From the NCBI GenBank assembly GCA_035649575.1, contig DASRJH010000003.1, positions 1 to 20,849 on the forward strand: a DNA stretch of 20,849 bases. The letters run 5' to 3'. Shown here in pieces: positions 8,301-13,773 of this stretch. The notes beneath the pieces are model-generated. The model worked only from the letters and a program-made list of their open reading frames with translations. It made no database searches and was not told where the DNA came from. Position 1 is the first letter of the stretch, and each line of letters opens with the position of its first letter. Source of the DNA: DASVAL01 sp035649575 (GTDB taxonomy: Bacteria > Planctomycetota > UBA1135 > UBA2386). A program made the translations under genes and the position numbers.

Positions 8301-8558
8301 GTCGGCGAGACGATTTCGGTGTGTGGGTTCGCGGTCGCGTACCGGCCGCACCACAGCGCGCAGGGGGCCATGTGCTTTTTGACGATCGAAGACGGCACCG
8401 GCATCGTCGAGGCCACGCTGTTCCACCGCGTGTTCATGCAGTGTGGGGGGATCGTGCAGGGCCGCGGTCCGTTCGTCGTGAAGGGCGCCGTCGAAGAGCG
8501 GCTCGGCGGCGTCGGCCTGCGCGTGCTCGACATCGTGCTGGCGCAAGATCCACTGTGA
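5301..8558 (+). CDS. dnaE: Short DnaE-type DNA polymerase III alpha subunit (DnaE2/error-prone-like paralogue)
   Basis: A protein of 1085 residues, shorter than the ~1160 of replicative DnaE. The N-terminal PHP domain (1-~290) has lost usual metal ligands: the first motif reads ARTHFSLL and the next VLTDTNGLYG. A low-complexity Ser-rich insert occupies ~150-195. The polymerase core carries PDIDLDF (410-416, with Asp411 and Asp413), HPGGIVIT, VKIDLLGNRALTIV (Asp577), GCFQVESPAMR and a KAHAVTYGRLAF segment. A helix-hairpin-helix region (about 830-890) and a C-terminal OB-fold (~1000-1080, with VCGFAVAYRPHHS...FLTIEDGTG) follow. DnaE2-class enzymes do error-prone or damage-tolerant synthesis with ImuA and ImuB, which are not seen here. 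GTG 5301 is the first start after an in-frame stop at 5268, and its Shine-Dalgarno is weak. It could also be a divergent clade of short DnaE rather than true DnaE2. Confidence 0.85.
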   Translation: MVLLLARTHFSLLTAPASPRALCEEAVRRGCSHLVLTDTNGLYGLHAFASEAARVGLQAVFGCELVHGAHRLVVIARDRAGYASLCALVSERHGIGVDAPFDLPRACERHAAGLWFLCADPSLLPLLVARVPAGQLLVPLPMRLLSASASGAEAAPATVVYSTTGSSRPGSSSQTVSSGNKGRHERKTPDPGPRWPRSLLVGLARDFELPLVAVHDVWFPTEADHALHELFLAVKWNRGLRGGEAAIDLHGVSIAPPHAHLPPRGALFADHGVPEALAMAATLLASCTLAFPERAPPIFPPVALPPGTSAASHLRGLARAGLQRRYGGDAVARARCEHELEVIEHMGFPPYFLAVAAIADLARERDIPFVGRGSAADSLVAYCLGLTDADPLRYGLLFERFLNPGRSDLPDIDLDFCWRRRDELIASVYAHFGQDHVAMIATYNTCGPRASYQEAAKVMGLPPSEAARRSKLLPWHVHAGIDLAAVVAETPGFWRHGQRATAMTDSEVLPPEREQLLLAAAQHLLQAPRHLGVHPGGIVITPGPIATFAPLERASKGVVVTQYDMHFVEGLGLVKIDLLGNRALTIVHDCVRMLQCHDVAVPDLQQIPEDDARTGALLESGRTLGCFQVESPAMRSLLQQMGARTMDRVIQAIALVRPGPAASGMKDAFVARARGLEPVVAAHPLLAEVFADTFGIMLYQEDVIRAAMAVAGLDATAGDGLRRQLGKRDRGSRDARNDFDAFLVAGLKRGLPRASIEQVWAEMARFAAYSFCKAHAVTYGRLAFRCVALKARWPAAFLAALLRNDAGYFAPGVYAEDAKRLGATLLPPCIQTGGAEFELAGLTVIRTGLSCVRGLSERTVQAILTARAAGGPFRSLQDFLARVRPARDEAEHLILVGACDALGTTRPELLWRLQVAMTPHGQQVAQRQALAARGALFADALVPPEVSYPPLSEFDEARRCEAELRLLGFTLGSHPVDVMWRRGELPGRRGCVPCGKVEQHVGETISVCGFAVAYRPHHSAQGAMCFLTIEDGTGIVEATLFHRVFMQCGGIVQGRGPFVVKGAVEERLGGVGLRVLDIVLAQDPL

Positions 8559-8608
8559 TCGGGGCCGTGGATCGACTTCATGGCCGTGAACTGCGGAAAC
8601 TCGAGCGG

Positions 8609-8636
8609 CTGGAAGGCCCATGGTACCGCCTTCCAG
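8609..8636. terminator. Inverted repeat 50 bp after the polymerase gene, possible terminator
   Basis: CTGGAAGGC (8609-8617) and GCCTTCCAG (8628-8636) are perfect complements separated by 10 bases. The hairpin begins 51 bp after the polymerase stop. No T-run follows, so intrinsic termination is uncertain. The rest of 8559-8686 holds no gene I can support. Confidence 0.35.
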
Positions 8637-8686
8637 GTCCTCACCTCGCGCCACAAACCAACATTCTGCAATCATCTATGGCTGAT

Positions 8687-8718
8687 GGACCATTTTGCTG
8701 ACGTCAGCAAAATGGTCC
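8687..8718. repeat. Perfect 32-bp palindrome carrying the DinD signature motif
   Basis: The left arm is 8687-8702 (GGACCATTTTGCTGAC) and the right arm 8703-8718 is its exact reverse complement, with no spacer. Bases 8688-8710 are identical to 8925-8947 inside the dinD pseudogene. Read in triplets from 8688, both strands give the same decapeptide, DHFADVSKMV, which is the conserved core expected in DinD proteins. The patch is visibly richer in A and T than its neighbours. It could be a cruciform-forming operator, a recombination scar or a bidirectional terminator; CCCCTTTT follows the right arm. Confidence 0.9.
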
Positions 8719-8785
8719 CCTTTTCCGAGCCCGTCTGCTGCGATCCTGCCCCCTCGACAGCACCTGATGGAACAGGAGCCCGCAC

Positions 8786-9605
8786 ATGAAACCCGACAAG
8801 ATCGCGACTCCTTTTCGCCAAGTTCGAATCCATCGTCCGCCAGGAGCGAGGCAAGTGGCGCAACTTCGTGCTCGCGATGGCGAAGGCCAAGGAGGCCTGC
8901 CAGAAGGCTGGCCAGAAGGTCGCCGACCATTTTGCTGACGTCAGCAAGGTGGTGCGTCTGGGATCTGGCGCCGAACGCGTTCTCGAAGATGTCGCCCTGA
9001 GCCGCTACGCCTGCTACCTGCTCGCGCAGAATGGCGACCCGCGCAAGGAAGCGATCGCATTCGCACAGACCTACTTCGCGGTCCAGACTCGACGCCAGGA
9101 GATCCTCGAGGCACGTCTCATCGAGCAGGAGCGCGTGCACGCCAGGCATCGCCTCGTCGAGAGTGAGAAGGAGCTATCCGCGGTGATCTTCGAGCGCCTC
9201 GGTGATGACCAGAGCTTCGCGCGTATTCGCAGCAAGGGCGATCATGCCCTGTTCGGCGGCCTCACTACTCAGCAGATGAAGGACCGCCTGAAGGTATCAG
9301 ACAAACGAGCGTTGGCGGACTTCCTGCCCACCGTGACCATCAAGGCGAAGGACTTCGCCAACGAACTCACGGTCCACAACACGAAAGAGCACGACCTGCG
9401 TACCGAGGGGGCGATCACCAAGGAGCACGTCGACAACAACACCGAGGTTCGCAAGGTCATGGGCGTGCGCGGCATCAAGCCCGAAGAGTTGCCTGCTGCC
9501 GAGGACGTCAAGAAGATCGAACGGCGCTTCGCCGCCGACGCCAAGAAGCTGCCGAAGCTGTTGCCCGAGATCGAGCAGCGTGATGGGCAGGAGGAGACGT
9601 TGTGA
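8786..9605 (+). pseudogene. dinD: Decayed dinD (DNA-damage-inducible protein D), frameshift plus internal deletion
   Basis: DinD is an SOS-induced protein of the BRO-N-like class that in E. coli modulates RecA filaments. The ATG at 8786 has a good AGGAG 7 nt upstream and encodes MKPDKIAT, but the family frame (LFAKFESIV...) continues one base over. One extra C near 8809-8811 restores it when removed. The segment between KFESIVRQE and KWRNFVLAM then lacks roughly 16-20 residues that hold WSAR..L...LGY in relatives. From GTG 8868 the frame is open to TGA 9603-9605 and shows AKEACQKAG, DHFADVSKVVRLGSGAER, LSRYACYLLAQNGDP, FAQTYFAVQTRRQE and GIKPEELP, all typical of DinD. Codon use looks less GC-biased than that of neighbours, suggesting transfer. 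A truncated 245-residue product from 8868 remains possible. Confidence 0.85.
8925..8954. repeat. Second copy of the DinD palindrome, inside the dinD coding sequence
   Basis: The first 23 bases (8925-8947) are identical to the upstream palindrome. The core 8932-8947 (TTGCTGAC and its complement) is a perfect 16-bp palindrome. Outward, the right arm differs, but two of the changes give G-U pairs in RNA, so bases 8926-8953 can still fold into a 14-bp stem. It encodes DHFADVSKVV in the dinD frame. Confidence 0.75.
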
Positions 9606-10060
9606 GTCGCCGCTCGAACGCGACGACGCGATGCACGGCCTGCAGCTCGACGAGCGCTGCGGCGACCGTTGCCACGGCCTCGGGCGCCGGCGGCAGGGGC
9701 AACGGCCAGGCGACGTGCAGGCCGTCGGCGTCGGCGAAGCCGAGGTGTTCGCTGATCCAATCGAACCCGAACACCTGCTGGTCGCGTTGCAGCGCCTGCC
9801 GCCACGCCGCGCGGCGCGCGGGGGGCGTCGCGGCGCCGATCGAGGCGAGCACACCGTGTCCCACCACGGGTCGCCCGCAGCGCTTCACGAACGCCGCGAG
9901 CTCGGCGTAGCCCGTGCCCTCGTCACAGCCGGCACGCCACAGCGTCTCGGGCGTGACCTCGAAAGATCTCGGCGTGCTTTTCGGCGAGGCGGCGGTTGTG
10001 TTGCCAGAACGGCTCATCGGGCGGCAGGTTGATGCCGACGTGAGGCCGCGACTGCGTCAT
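9606..10060 (-). pseudogene. Truncated and frameshifted DUF692 family gene (MbnB/TglH-type iron oxidase relative)
   Basis: ATG 10060-10058 overlaps the stop of the upstream gene as ATGA. The N-terminus reads MTQSRPHVGINLPPDEPFW, then LAEKHAEIF, as in DUF692 proteins. At 9962-9964 one extra A (a T on the coding strand) shifts the frame. The family sequence resumes with FEVTPETLWRAG, GRPVVGHGVLASIG, FDWISEHLGFADADGLH and PLPLPPAPEAVATVA, then HRVVAFE. Homology stops near 9615, next to the end of the dinD remnant, so about half of a ~280-residue protein is missing, including later metal ligands. Intact relatives use a multi-iron centre to modify Cys in peptides. This copy should be non-functional unless the frameshift is a sequence error, and even then it is truncated. 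Confidence 0.8.
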
Positions 10061-10944
10061 GGGCCCAGCAGCTTGAGCACGGTCGACAGGTGCGGCGGCA
10101 CGACGGCCATGCCGCACGGCGGGCACGGATCGCCGGGCAGTGGTGCCGCGGTGCTGCCGAGCGGCGCGTTCGGCAGCGCGAGCTGGACGAGATCCGGGTC
10201 GAGCATGAGCTTGCTTTCCTCGCGGCGCACGAGTGCTGGAGCGATGGCCGGCAGCGCCCTCGCGAGGCGCGCGAACACCTGCTGCTGCCGGGCCTGGGCC
10301 GTTTCGTCGCCGGGCGCCTTCTGCAGCTCGCGCCGCTCGGCGAGCAGGTCGAGCAGCTCGCGCGGCACGTTCGCATTGCGCGCGAGCAGCGCTTCCGGCG
10401 CCAGCACGTCGGCGCCGACCTCGCGCACGAACGCCTCGGCATCGAGCAGATCGACGTCGAACCCCTTGCGGTGCTTGCCGTCGGACCCGAGCAACACGAC
10501 GGACTGCCCGGGCCTGGCACCGCAATCTGCCGCACTCGCGAACACGGGCACCGTCAGCGCGAGGATTGCCTGCGCCTGTGTCGGGGGCGGCAACTCGCGC
10601 CGATCGGGCGGTCCGCCGACGCGCAGCAGCTGGACCTGCCGCAGCAGCAGGTCGCGCGACGTCACGATGGGGGGCACGTCGTCGGCCTCTCGGTTCAGCA
10701 ACCCGGCCTGCATCTCGCGCGAGCGCGTCGCCTTGCTGCGCGACTGGTCCGCGGCTTCGCCCGCGGGCGGCAGCACGAACGCGAGCACCGGTGCCTTGTG
10801 CGTTCGCGCGAGCGTCAGCGCGTCCTGCCATGCCTCTTGCAGCGTCTGCGGCAATACGGGGCTCGTCGGCAGCGTGACGCCCTCTTGAGCGACAGCGATG
10901 GCAGCGAACAGGACCGTGAGCGACGCGGCGGTGGAGCGATTCAT
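10057..10944 (-). CDS. Secreted protein, thioredoxin-like N-terminal half without CxxC, C-terminal CPPCGM tail
   Basis: A protein of 295 residues from ATG 10944, with a signal peptide (1-~20, AAIAVAQ). Residues 36-60 (LQEAWQDALTLARTHKAPVLAFVLPP) and 148-165 (SVVLLGSDGKHRKGFDVD) resemble the first helix-strand and the strand before the central turn of thioredoxin-like proteins, but no CxxC lies between. Residues 270-284 (PGDPCPPCGMAVVPP, with Cys274 and Cys277) resemble the PGxCPxCGMxLVP part of the heavy-metal-binding domain found in copper exporters and adaptors. I do not recognise the family. Its stop overlaps the DUF692 start by ATGA, so the two once formed a coupled pair. It may be a metal-handling partner; that is inference. 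Confidence 0.7.
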   Translation of the reverse strand: MNRSTAASLTVLFAAIAVAQEGVTLPTSPVLPQTLQEAWQDALTLARTHKAPVLAFVLPPAGEAADQSRSKATRSREMQAGLLNREADDVPPIVTSRDLLLRQVQLLRVGGPPDRRELPPPTQAQAILALTVPVFASAADCGARPGQSVVLLGSDGKHRKGFDVDLLDAEAFVREVGADVLAPEALLARNANVPRELLDLLAERRELQKAPGDETAQARQQQVFARLARALPAIAPALVRREESKLMLDPDLVQLALPNAPLGSTAAPLPGDPCPPCGMAVVPPHLSTVLKLLGP

Positions 10945-11199
10945 GGGCGGGGCGGCGGTTACGGCACCGAAGACGTGCGGTTCCCACTTTCGTCGATCGG
11001 CTCTCGCGCCGCGAGCGCGCGACCATGGAAGCTCAGGTGTCTCGAACTGAGCCACGTCGCGGAGTCGCGCTAGGATCATTGCACGTACGGTTCGTCCCAA
11101 CGGCGCAGCCAGCAGCCCGAGGAAAGCACTGAAACCTGGCGGGGCAGCGCGAGTACGACCTTCGAGGTCACCTCGGCACCGCTGCGAGTCGATCTGCAG

Positions 11200-11229
11200 T
11201 TGGCGAAGTAGCTGCGCCCGCTGCATGCT
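11200..11229 (+). promoter_or_regulatory. Candidate promoter of the P1 peptidase gene, leaderless spacing
   Basis: TTGGCG (11200-11205) and CATGCT (11224-11229) are separated by 18 bp. An extended TG precedes the -10 box, and the ATG at 11236 follows after 6 nt, so the transcript would start at the start codon. No Shine-Dalgarno is visible. Bases 11215-11239 recur with two mismatches at 13753-13777, where an ATG sits at the same offset. The remainder of the 291-bp divergent gap (10945-11199) shows no gene; no clear promoter for the leftward gene was identified. Confidence 0.4.
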
Positions 11230-11235
11230 GCGGGC

Positions 11236-12426
11236 ATGGCGATCGTTCGTCAGCGATTCGTGCGCCTCTGGCCCGCCGTGGCGTTGCTCGCGGCGTGCGC
11301 CGTGCCGCCACACACGGCTCCGGCGCCGAGTCCGGCAGCCGACGCGCTTGCGACCACCGAGTCCACGGGCCCGCGACAGCGCGCACGCGACCTTGGCATC
11401 CACATCGGGGCTCTGTCGAGCGGCCCGCACGACGCGATCACCGACGTGGCCGGCGTTGCGGTCGGTCACGCGACGGTGCGCCGCGGCGGCGACCAGCCGC
11501 TCAACACGGGCGTCACCGTGATCCTGCCGCACGGCGGCAACCCGTTCGCCGAGAAGGTCCCGGCCGCGCTGCACGTGATGAACGGCTTCGGCAAGCTCAT
11601 GGGCGGAACGCAGGTCCAGGAGCTCGGCGAACTGGAAACCCCGATCGCGCTCTGCGCGACGCTGAACGTTGCGCGCGTCGCCGACGGCGTGCTCGACTGG
11701 CTGCTCGCGCTGCCGGGCAACGAGTCGGTGCGCTCGGCGAACGTCGTCGTCGGCGAGACGAACGACGGCCGGCTGTCCGACATCCGGGCGCGCGCGGTGA
11801 CCGCGCAGCACGTTACGCAGGCGATCGCGAGTGCTGGCACGGGCGCGGTCGCGGTCGGTTCCGTCGGCGCAGGGGCCGGCACGGTGTGCTTCGGCTGGAA
11901 GGGCGGCATCGGCACGAGCTCGCGCCGCGTGGGGGACTTCACGGTCGGCGTGCTCGTGCAGACGAACTTCGGCGGTTCGCTCGTCGTCGATGGTGTGCCG
12001 GCCGACGCGTTCCTGCGCGCTGGCGGCGCGCAGCAAGGAGACGACGAAGGCTCGTGCATGATCGTGATCGCCACCGACGCGCCGCTCGATGCTGCGGCGC
12101 TGCGCCGGCTCGCGGCGCGTTCGTTCGCCGGCATGGCGCGCACGGGAGCATCGTTCTCGCACGGCAGCGGCGACTACGCGATTGCGTTCTCGACAGCGAG
12201 GGAACTGCGGATCCGGCATGGCAGCGATCGGGCGGGCGGCACGACGCTGCGCGGCGACGAACTGTCGAAGCTGTTCACTGCCGTGGCCGATGCGACGGAG
12301 CAGGCGATCCTCGATTCGCTGTGCGCCGCGGAGACGACGGCGGGCGTGCCGCCGCATGTAGTGCACGCGGTGCCGCTCGACCGGCTGCAGCAGTTGCTGC
12401 GCGAACGCAAGCAGCGGCAGCCGTGA
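11236..12426 (+). CDS. P1-family peptidase (S58, DmpA-like aminopeptidase), predicted lipoprotein
   Basis: A protein of 396 residues. DmpA-type enzymes are N-terminal nucleophile hydrolases that release N-terminal residues or beta-amino acids from small peptides and mature by self-cleavage. The N-terminus is a lipoprotein signal with the lipobox LLAAC (Cys21) and a Pro/Ala linker. The family sequence begins at RARDLGIHIGALSSGPHDAITDVAGVAVGH (49-78). It continues with TGVTVILPHGG, NGFGKLMGG, ETPIALCATLNVARV, GETNDGRLSDIR and GWKGGIGTSSR. The predicted cleavage site is Gly272-Ser273 in DDEGSCMIVIATDAPL, with Ser273 as nucleophile. The length is that of DmpA plus the lipoprotein leader. The substrate is unknown. 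It faces the selenoprotein gene with 37 bp between the stops. Confidence 0.9.
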   Translation: MAIVRQRFVRLWPAVALLAACAVPPHTAPAPSPAADALATTESTGPRQRARDLGIHIGALSSGPHDAITDVAGVAVGHATVRRGGDQPLNTGVTVILPHGGNPFAEKVPAALHVMNGFGKLMGGTQVQELGELETPIALCATLNVARVADGVLDWLLALPGNESVRSANVVVGETNDGRLSDIRARAVTAQHVTQAIASAGTGAVAVGSVGAGAGTVCFGWKGGIGTSSRRVGDFTVGVLVQTNFGGSLVVDGVPADAFLRAGGAQQGDDEGSCMIVIATDAPLDAAALRRLAARSFAGMARTGASFSHGSGDYAIAFSTARELRIRHGSDRAGGTTLRGDELSKLFTAVADATEQAILDSLCAAETTAGVPPHVVHAVPLDRLQQLLRERKQRQP

Positions 12427-12430
12427 GCCC

Positions 12431-12463
12431 CGCCGGTGTCTCACGGTGCCGAGACGCGCGGCG
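12431..12463. terminator. Hairpin in the convergent gap, possible bidirectional terminator
   Basis: CGCCG (12431-12435) pairs with CGGCG (12459-12463) and GTCTC (12438-12442) with GAGAC (12451-12455), leaving a small internal loop and an 8-nt apical loop. It fills the 37-bp gap between two convergent genes. No T-run flanks it on either side, so termination strength is unclear. Confidence 0.4.
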
Positions 12464-13672
12464 TCACTTGCCTGCGTTCTTCGCGCTCGCGGGCACCTCG
12501 CCGATCAGCTCCTCGAGTGCCGCGTCGATCGCCGCTGCGCCAGGGTTGCCGACCCACTTGCGCCGGATCACTCCGTTGTGATCGATCACGTAGTAGGAGG
12601 GCGTGCCGGGGTTGTTCCACTGCGCGTTGATCGCATCCTGTCGCGCGACCGACCGCCAAGGCAGGTTCTCCTTCAGCACGACCTCCTTGAGCTTCTTCGG
12701 ATCGGGCGTGATCGTGTTGGCTCCGATCAGCGCGAAGGGCTTGTCCTTCAGTCTCTCGACGAGCGACCGCTCGTGAGGCCACGTGGCCCTTCAAGCGAGT
12801 CAGTACTCCGACCAGAAGTAGAGCAACACGACCTTGCCGCGGTAGTCGCTGAGCTTGATCGCTTCGCCGTCCTGGTCCTGCCCTTGCAGTTCGAGAGCCT
12901 GCTTGCCGATCGACAGATGTCGGATCTCGTGCAACTCCGAGTCGGCCGTCTCGCCGACGTTCTGGTCGTAGGGGAGCTTCGTGTCGCGGAACTCGCGCGC
13001 GGCCCGCTCGAAGATGGCCTCGATCTGCTTCATCGCCGGGGCGCGGTCCTGCCGCCGCAGTTCCTCGAGGTAGTCCTTGCCGAACAGGTGCTCGTAGCGC
13101 GCGGCCATTTCGGGCCGCAGGGCGAGCAGGTCGAGCCGCCGCAGGCGGCCGTTCAGGAACTGCGCCAGGCGCAGGCATGCGAGCCCCTGCACGTCCCGGT
13201 GCGGACTGCGCTCGAGCACTGTGCGCAGGAACCCCTCGCACTGCCTGCCGAAGCCGTAGCACATCCGCGTGCAGCCCTCGGCGAGCCGATCGCTGCCGAT
13301 GTGGTGCTGCAGCAGGATCGCGATGGCCCGGTCCTCGAGATTGCGTTGCGGGCCCGGGTACGCGGTGTTGTTCTCGAGCCAGATCTCCTGCACCACCACC
13401 TGCACGAGGCCGTCGAGAGCCAGCGGATCGCCCGCGTTGCTCTCGGCCCACGCGAGGACGCGGGGCGAGAGCTCGGCCATGCGTATGGTCACCGCGCTGC
13501 GCTGCTCGTCGGTCGTGGCTTCGTAGAGGCCGCGGGCCGTCTTCTGGAACTCTTGCAGCAGCGCGCGGTACTGCGTGTGCTCGGGGCTGTCCTGGGCTCG
13601 CGCGCGAGCTGTGGCGATGAGTCCGGCGATCGCGAGCACGGGGACCACGAGCACGCTGCCGATGCGGTTCAT
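12464..13672 (-). CDS. Putative selenoprotein: TlpA/thioredoxin-like exported protein with a UxxU (double selenocysteine) active site
   Basis: Reading two UGA codons as selenocysteine gives 402 residues in one continuous frame. An Ala-rich signal peptide (1-~27) is followed by a helical region (~30-250) of the type that precedes TlpA domains in planctomycetes. The thioredoxin domain starts at HLSIGKQALELQGQDQDGE. The sequence GKVVLLYFWSEY is followed by UGA-Leu-Ala-UGA (codons 291-294, bases 12802-12791) and RATWPHERSLVERLKDKPFA. Relatives have C-G-P-C at these four positions. Downstream, ENLPWRS, GTPSYYVIDHNGVIRRKWVG (the cis-Pro region) and a terminal helix complete the fold. No other stop or shift is needed. 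The normal stop is TGA 12464-12466. ATG 13672 was chosen for the signal peptide; ATG 13684 is an alternative. A pseudogene is the rival reading but would need two nonsense changes at exactly the two active-site Cys codons. Confidence 0.85.
12759..12774 (-). promoter_or_regulatory. Candidate bacterial SECIS apical hairpin (GGUC loop)
   Basis: On the minus strand, ACGAGC (12774-12769), loop GGTC (12768-12765) and GCTCGT (12764-12759) form a perfect 6-bp stem with a four-base loop. The loop begins 22 nt after the second UGA and 31 nt after the first, inside the spacing range I recall for bacterial SECIS elements. GGUC is also the apical loop of the E. coli fdhF SECIS. A second self-complementary stretch (GGCCACGTGGCC, 12788-12777) lies between the UGA and this hairpin, and CTCG just after the first UGA can pair with CGAG at 12758-12755. 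Confidence 0.65.
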
Positions 13673-13738
13673 GCAACGGTCCATACCCCGAGAGTCGCCA
13701 GGCCGCCACTCCCTGTGCCGCCCGCGCGCACGTTCTGC

Positions 13739-13767
13739 TTTGCGCAGGGACTCGCCCGTTGCATGCT
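13739..13767 (+). promoter_or_regulatory. Candidate promoter of the mini-ORF/NYN unit
   Basis: TTTGCG (13739-13744) and CATGCT (13762-13767), 17 bp apart, precede the ATG at 13774 by 6 nt. Bases 13753-13777 match the box over the P1 peptidase start (11215-11239) with two mismatches. No Shine-Dalgarno lies between, again suggesting leaderless transcription. Confidence 0.4.
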
Positions 13768-13773
13768 GCGCGC

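Noticed and set aside
8688..8717. Palindrome as a classical LexA (SOS) box of dinD
   Set aside because: It does not match CTG-N10-CAG, GTTC-N7-GTTC or the Bacillus-type box, and it is far longer than LexA sites.
8580..8789. Small plus-strand ORF containing DHFADVSKMV
   Set aside because: Its only similarity to anything comes from the palindrome; the rest is unrecognisable, and there is no good ribosome site.
8786..8870. Programmed frameshifting in dinD
   Set aside because: No slippery or stop-codon arrangement typical of programmed shifts, and a conserved block is also deleted, so decay explains it better.
12800..13672. Reading the TlpA-like gene as ending at the first UGA, with a separate 71-residue ORF at 12464-12679
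   Set aside because: Both pieces are in the same frame and join into one normal thioredoxin domain. The small ORF starts in the middle of the fold.
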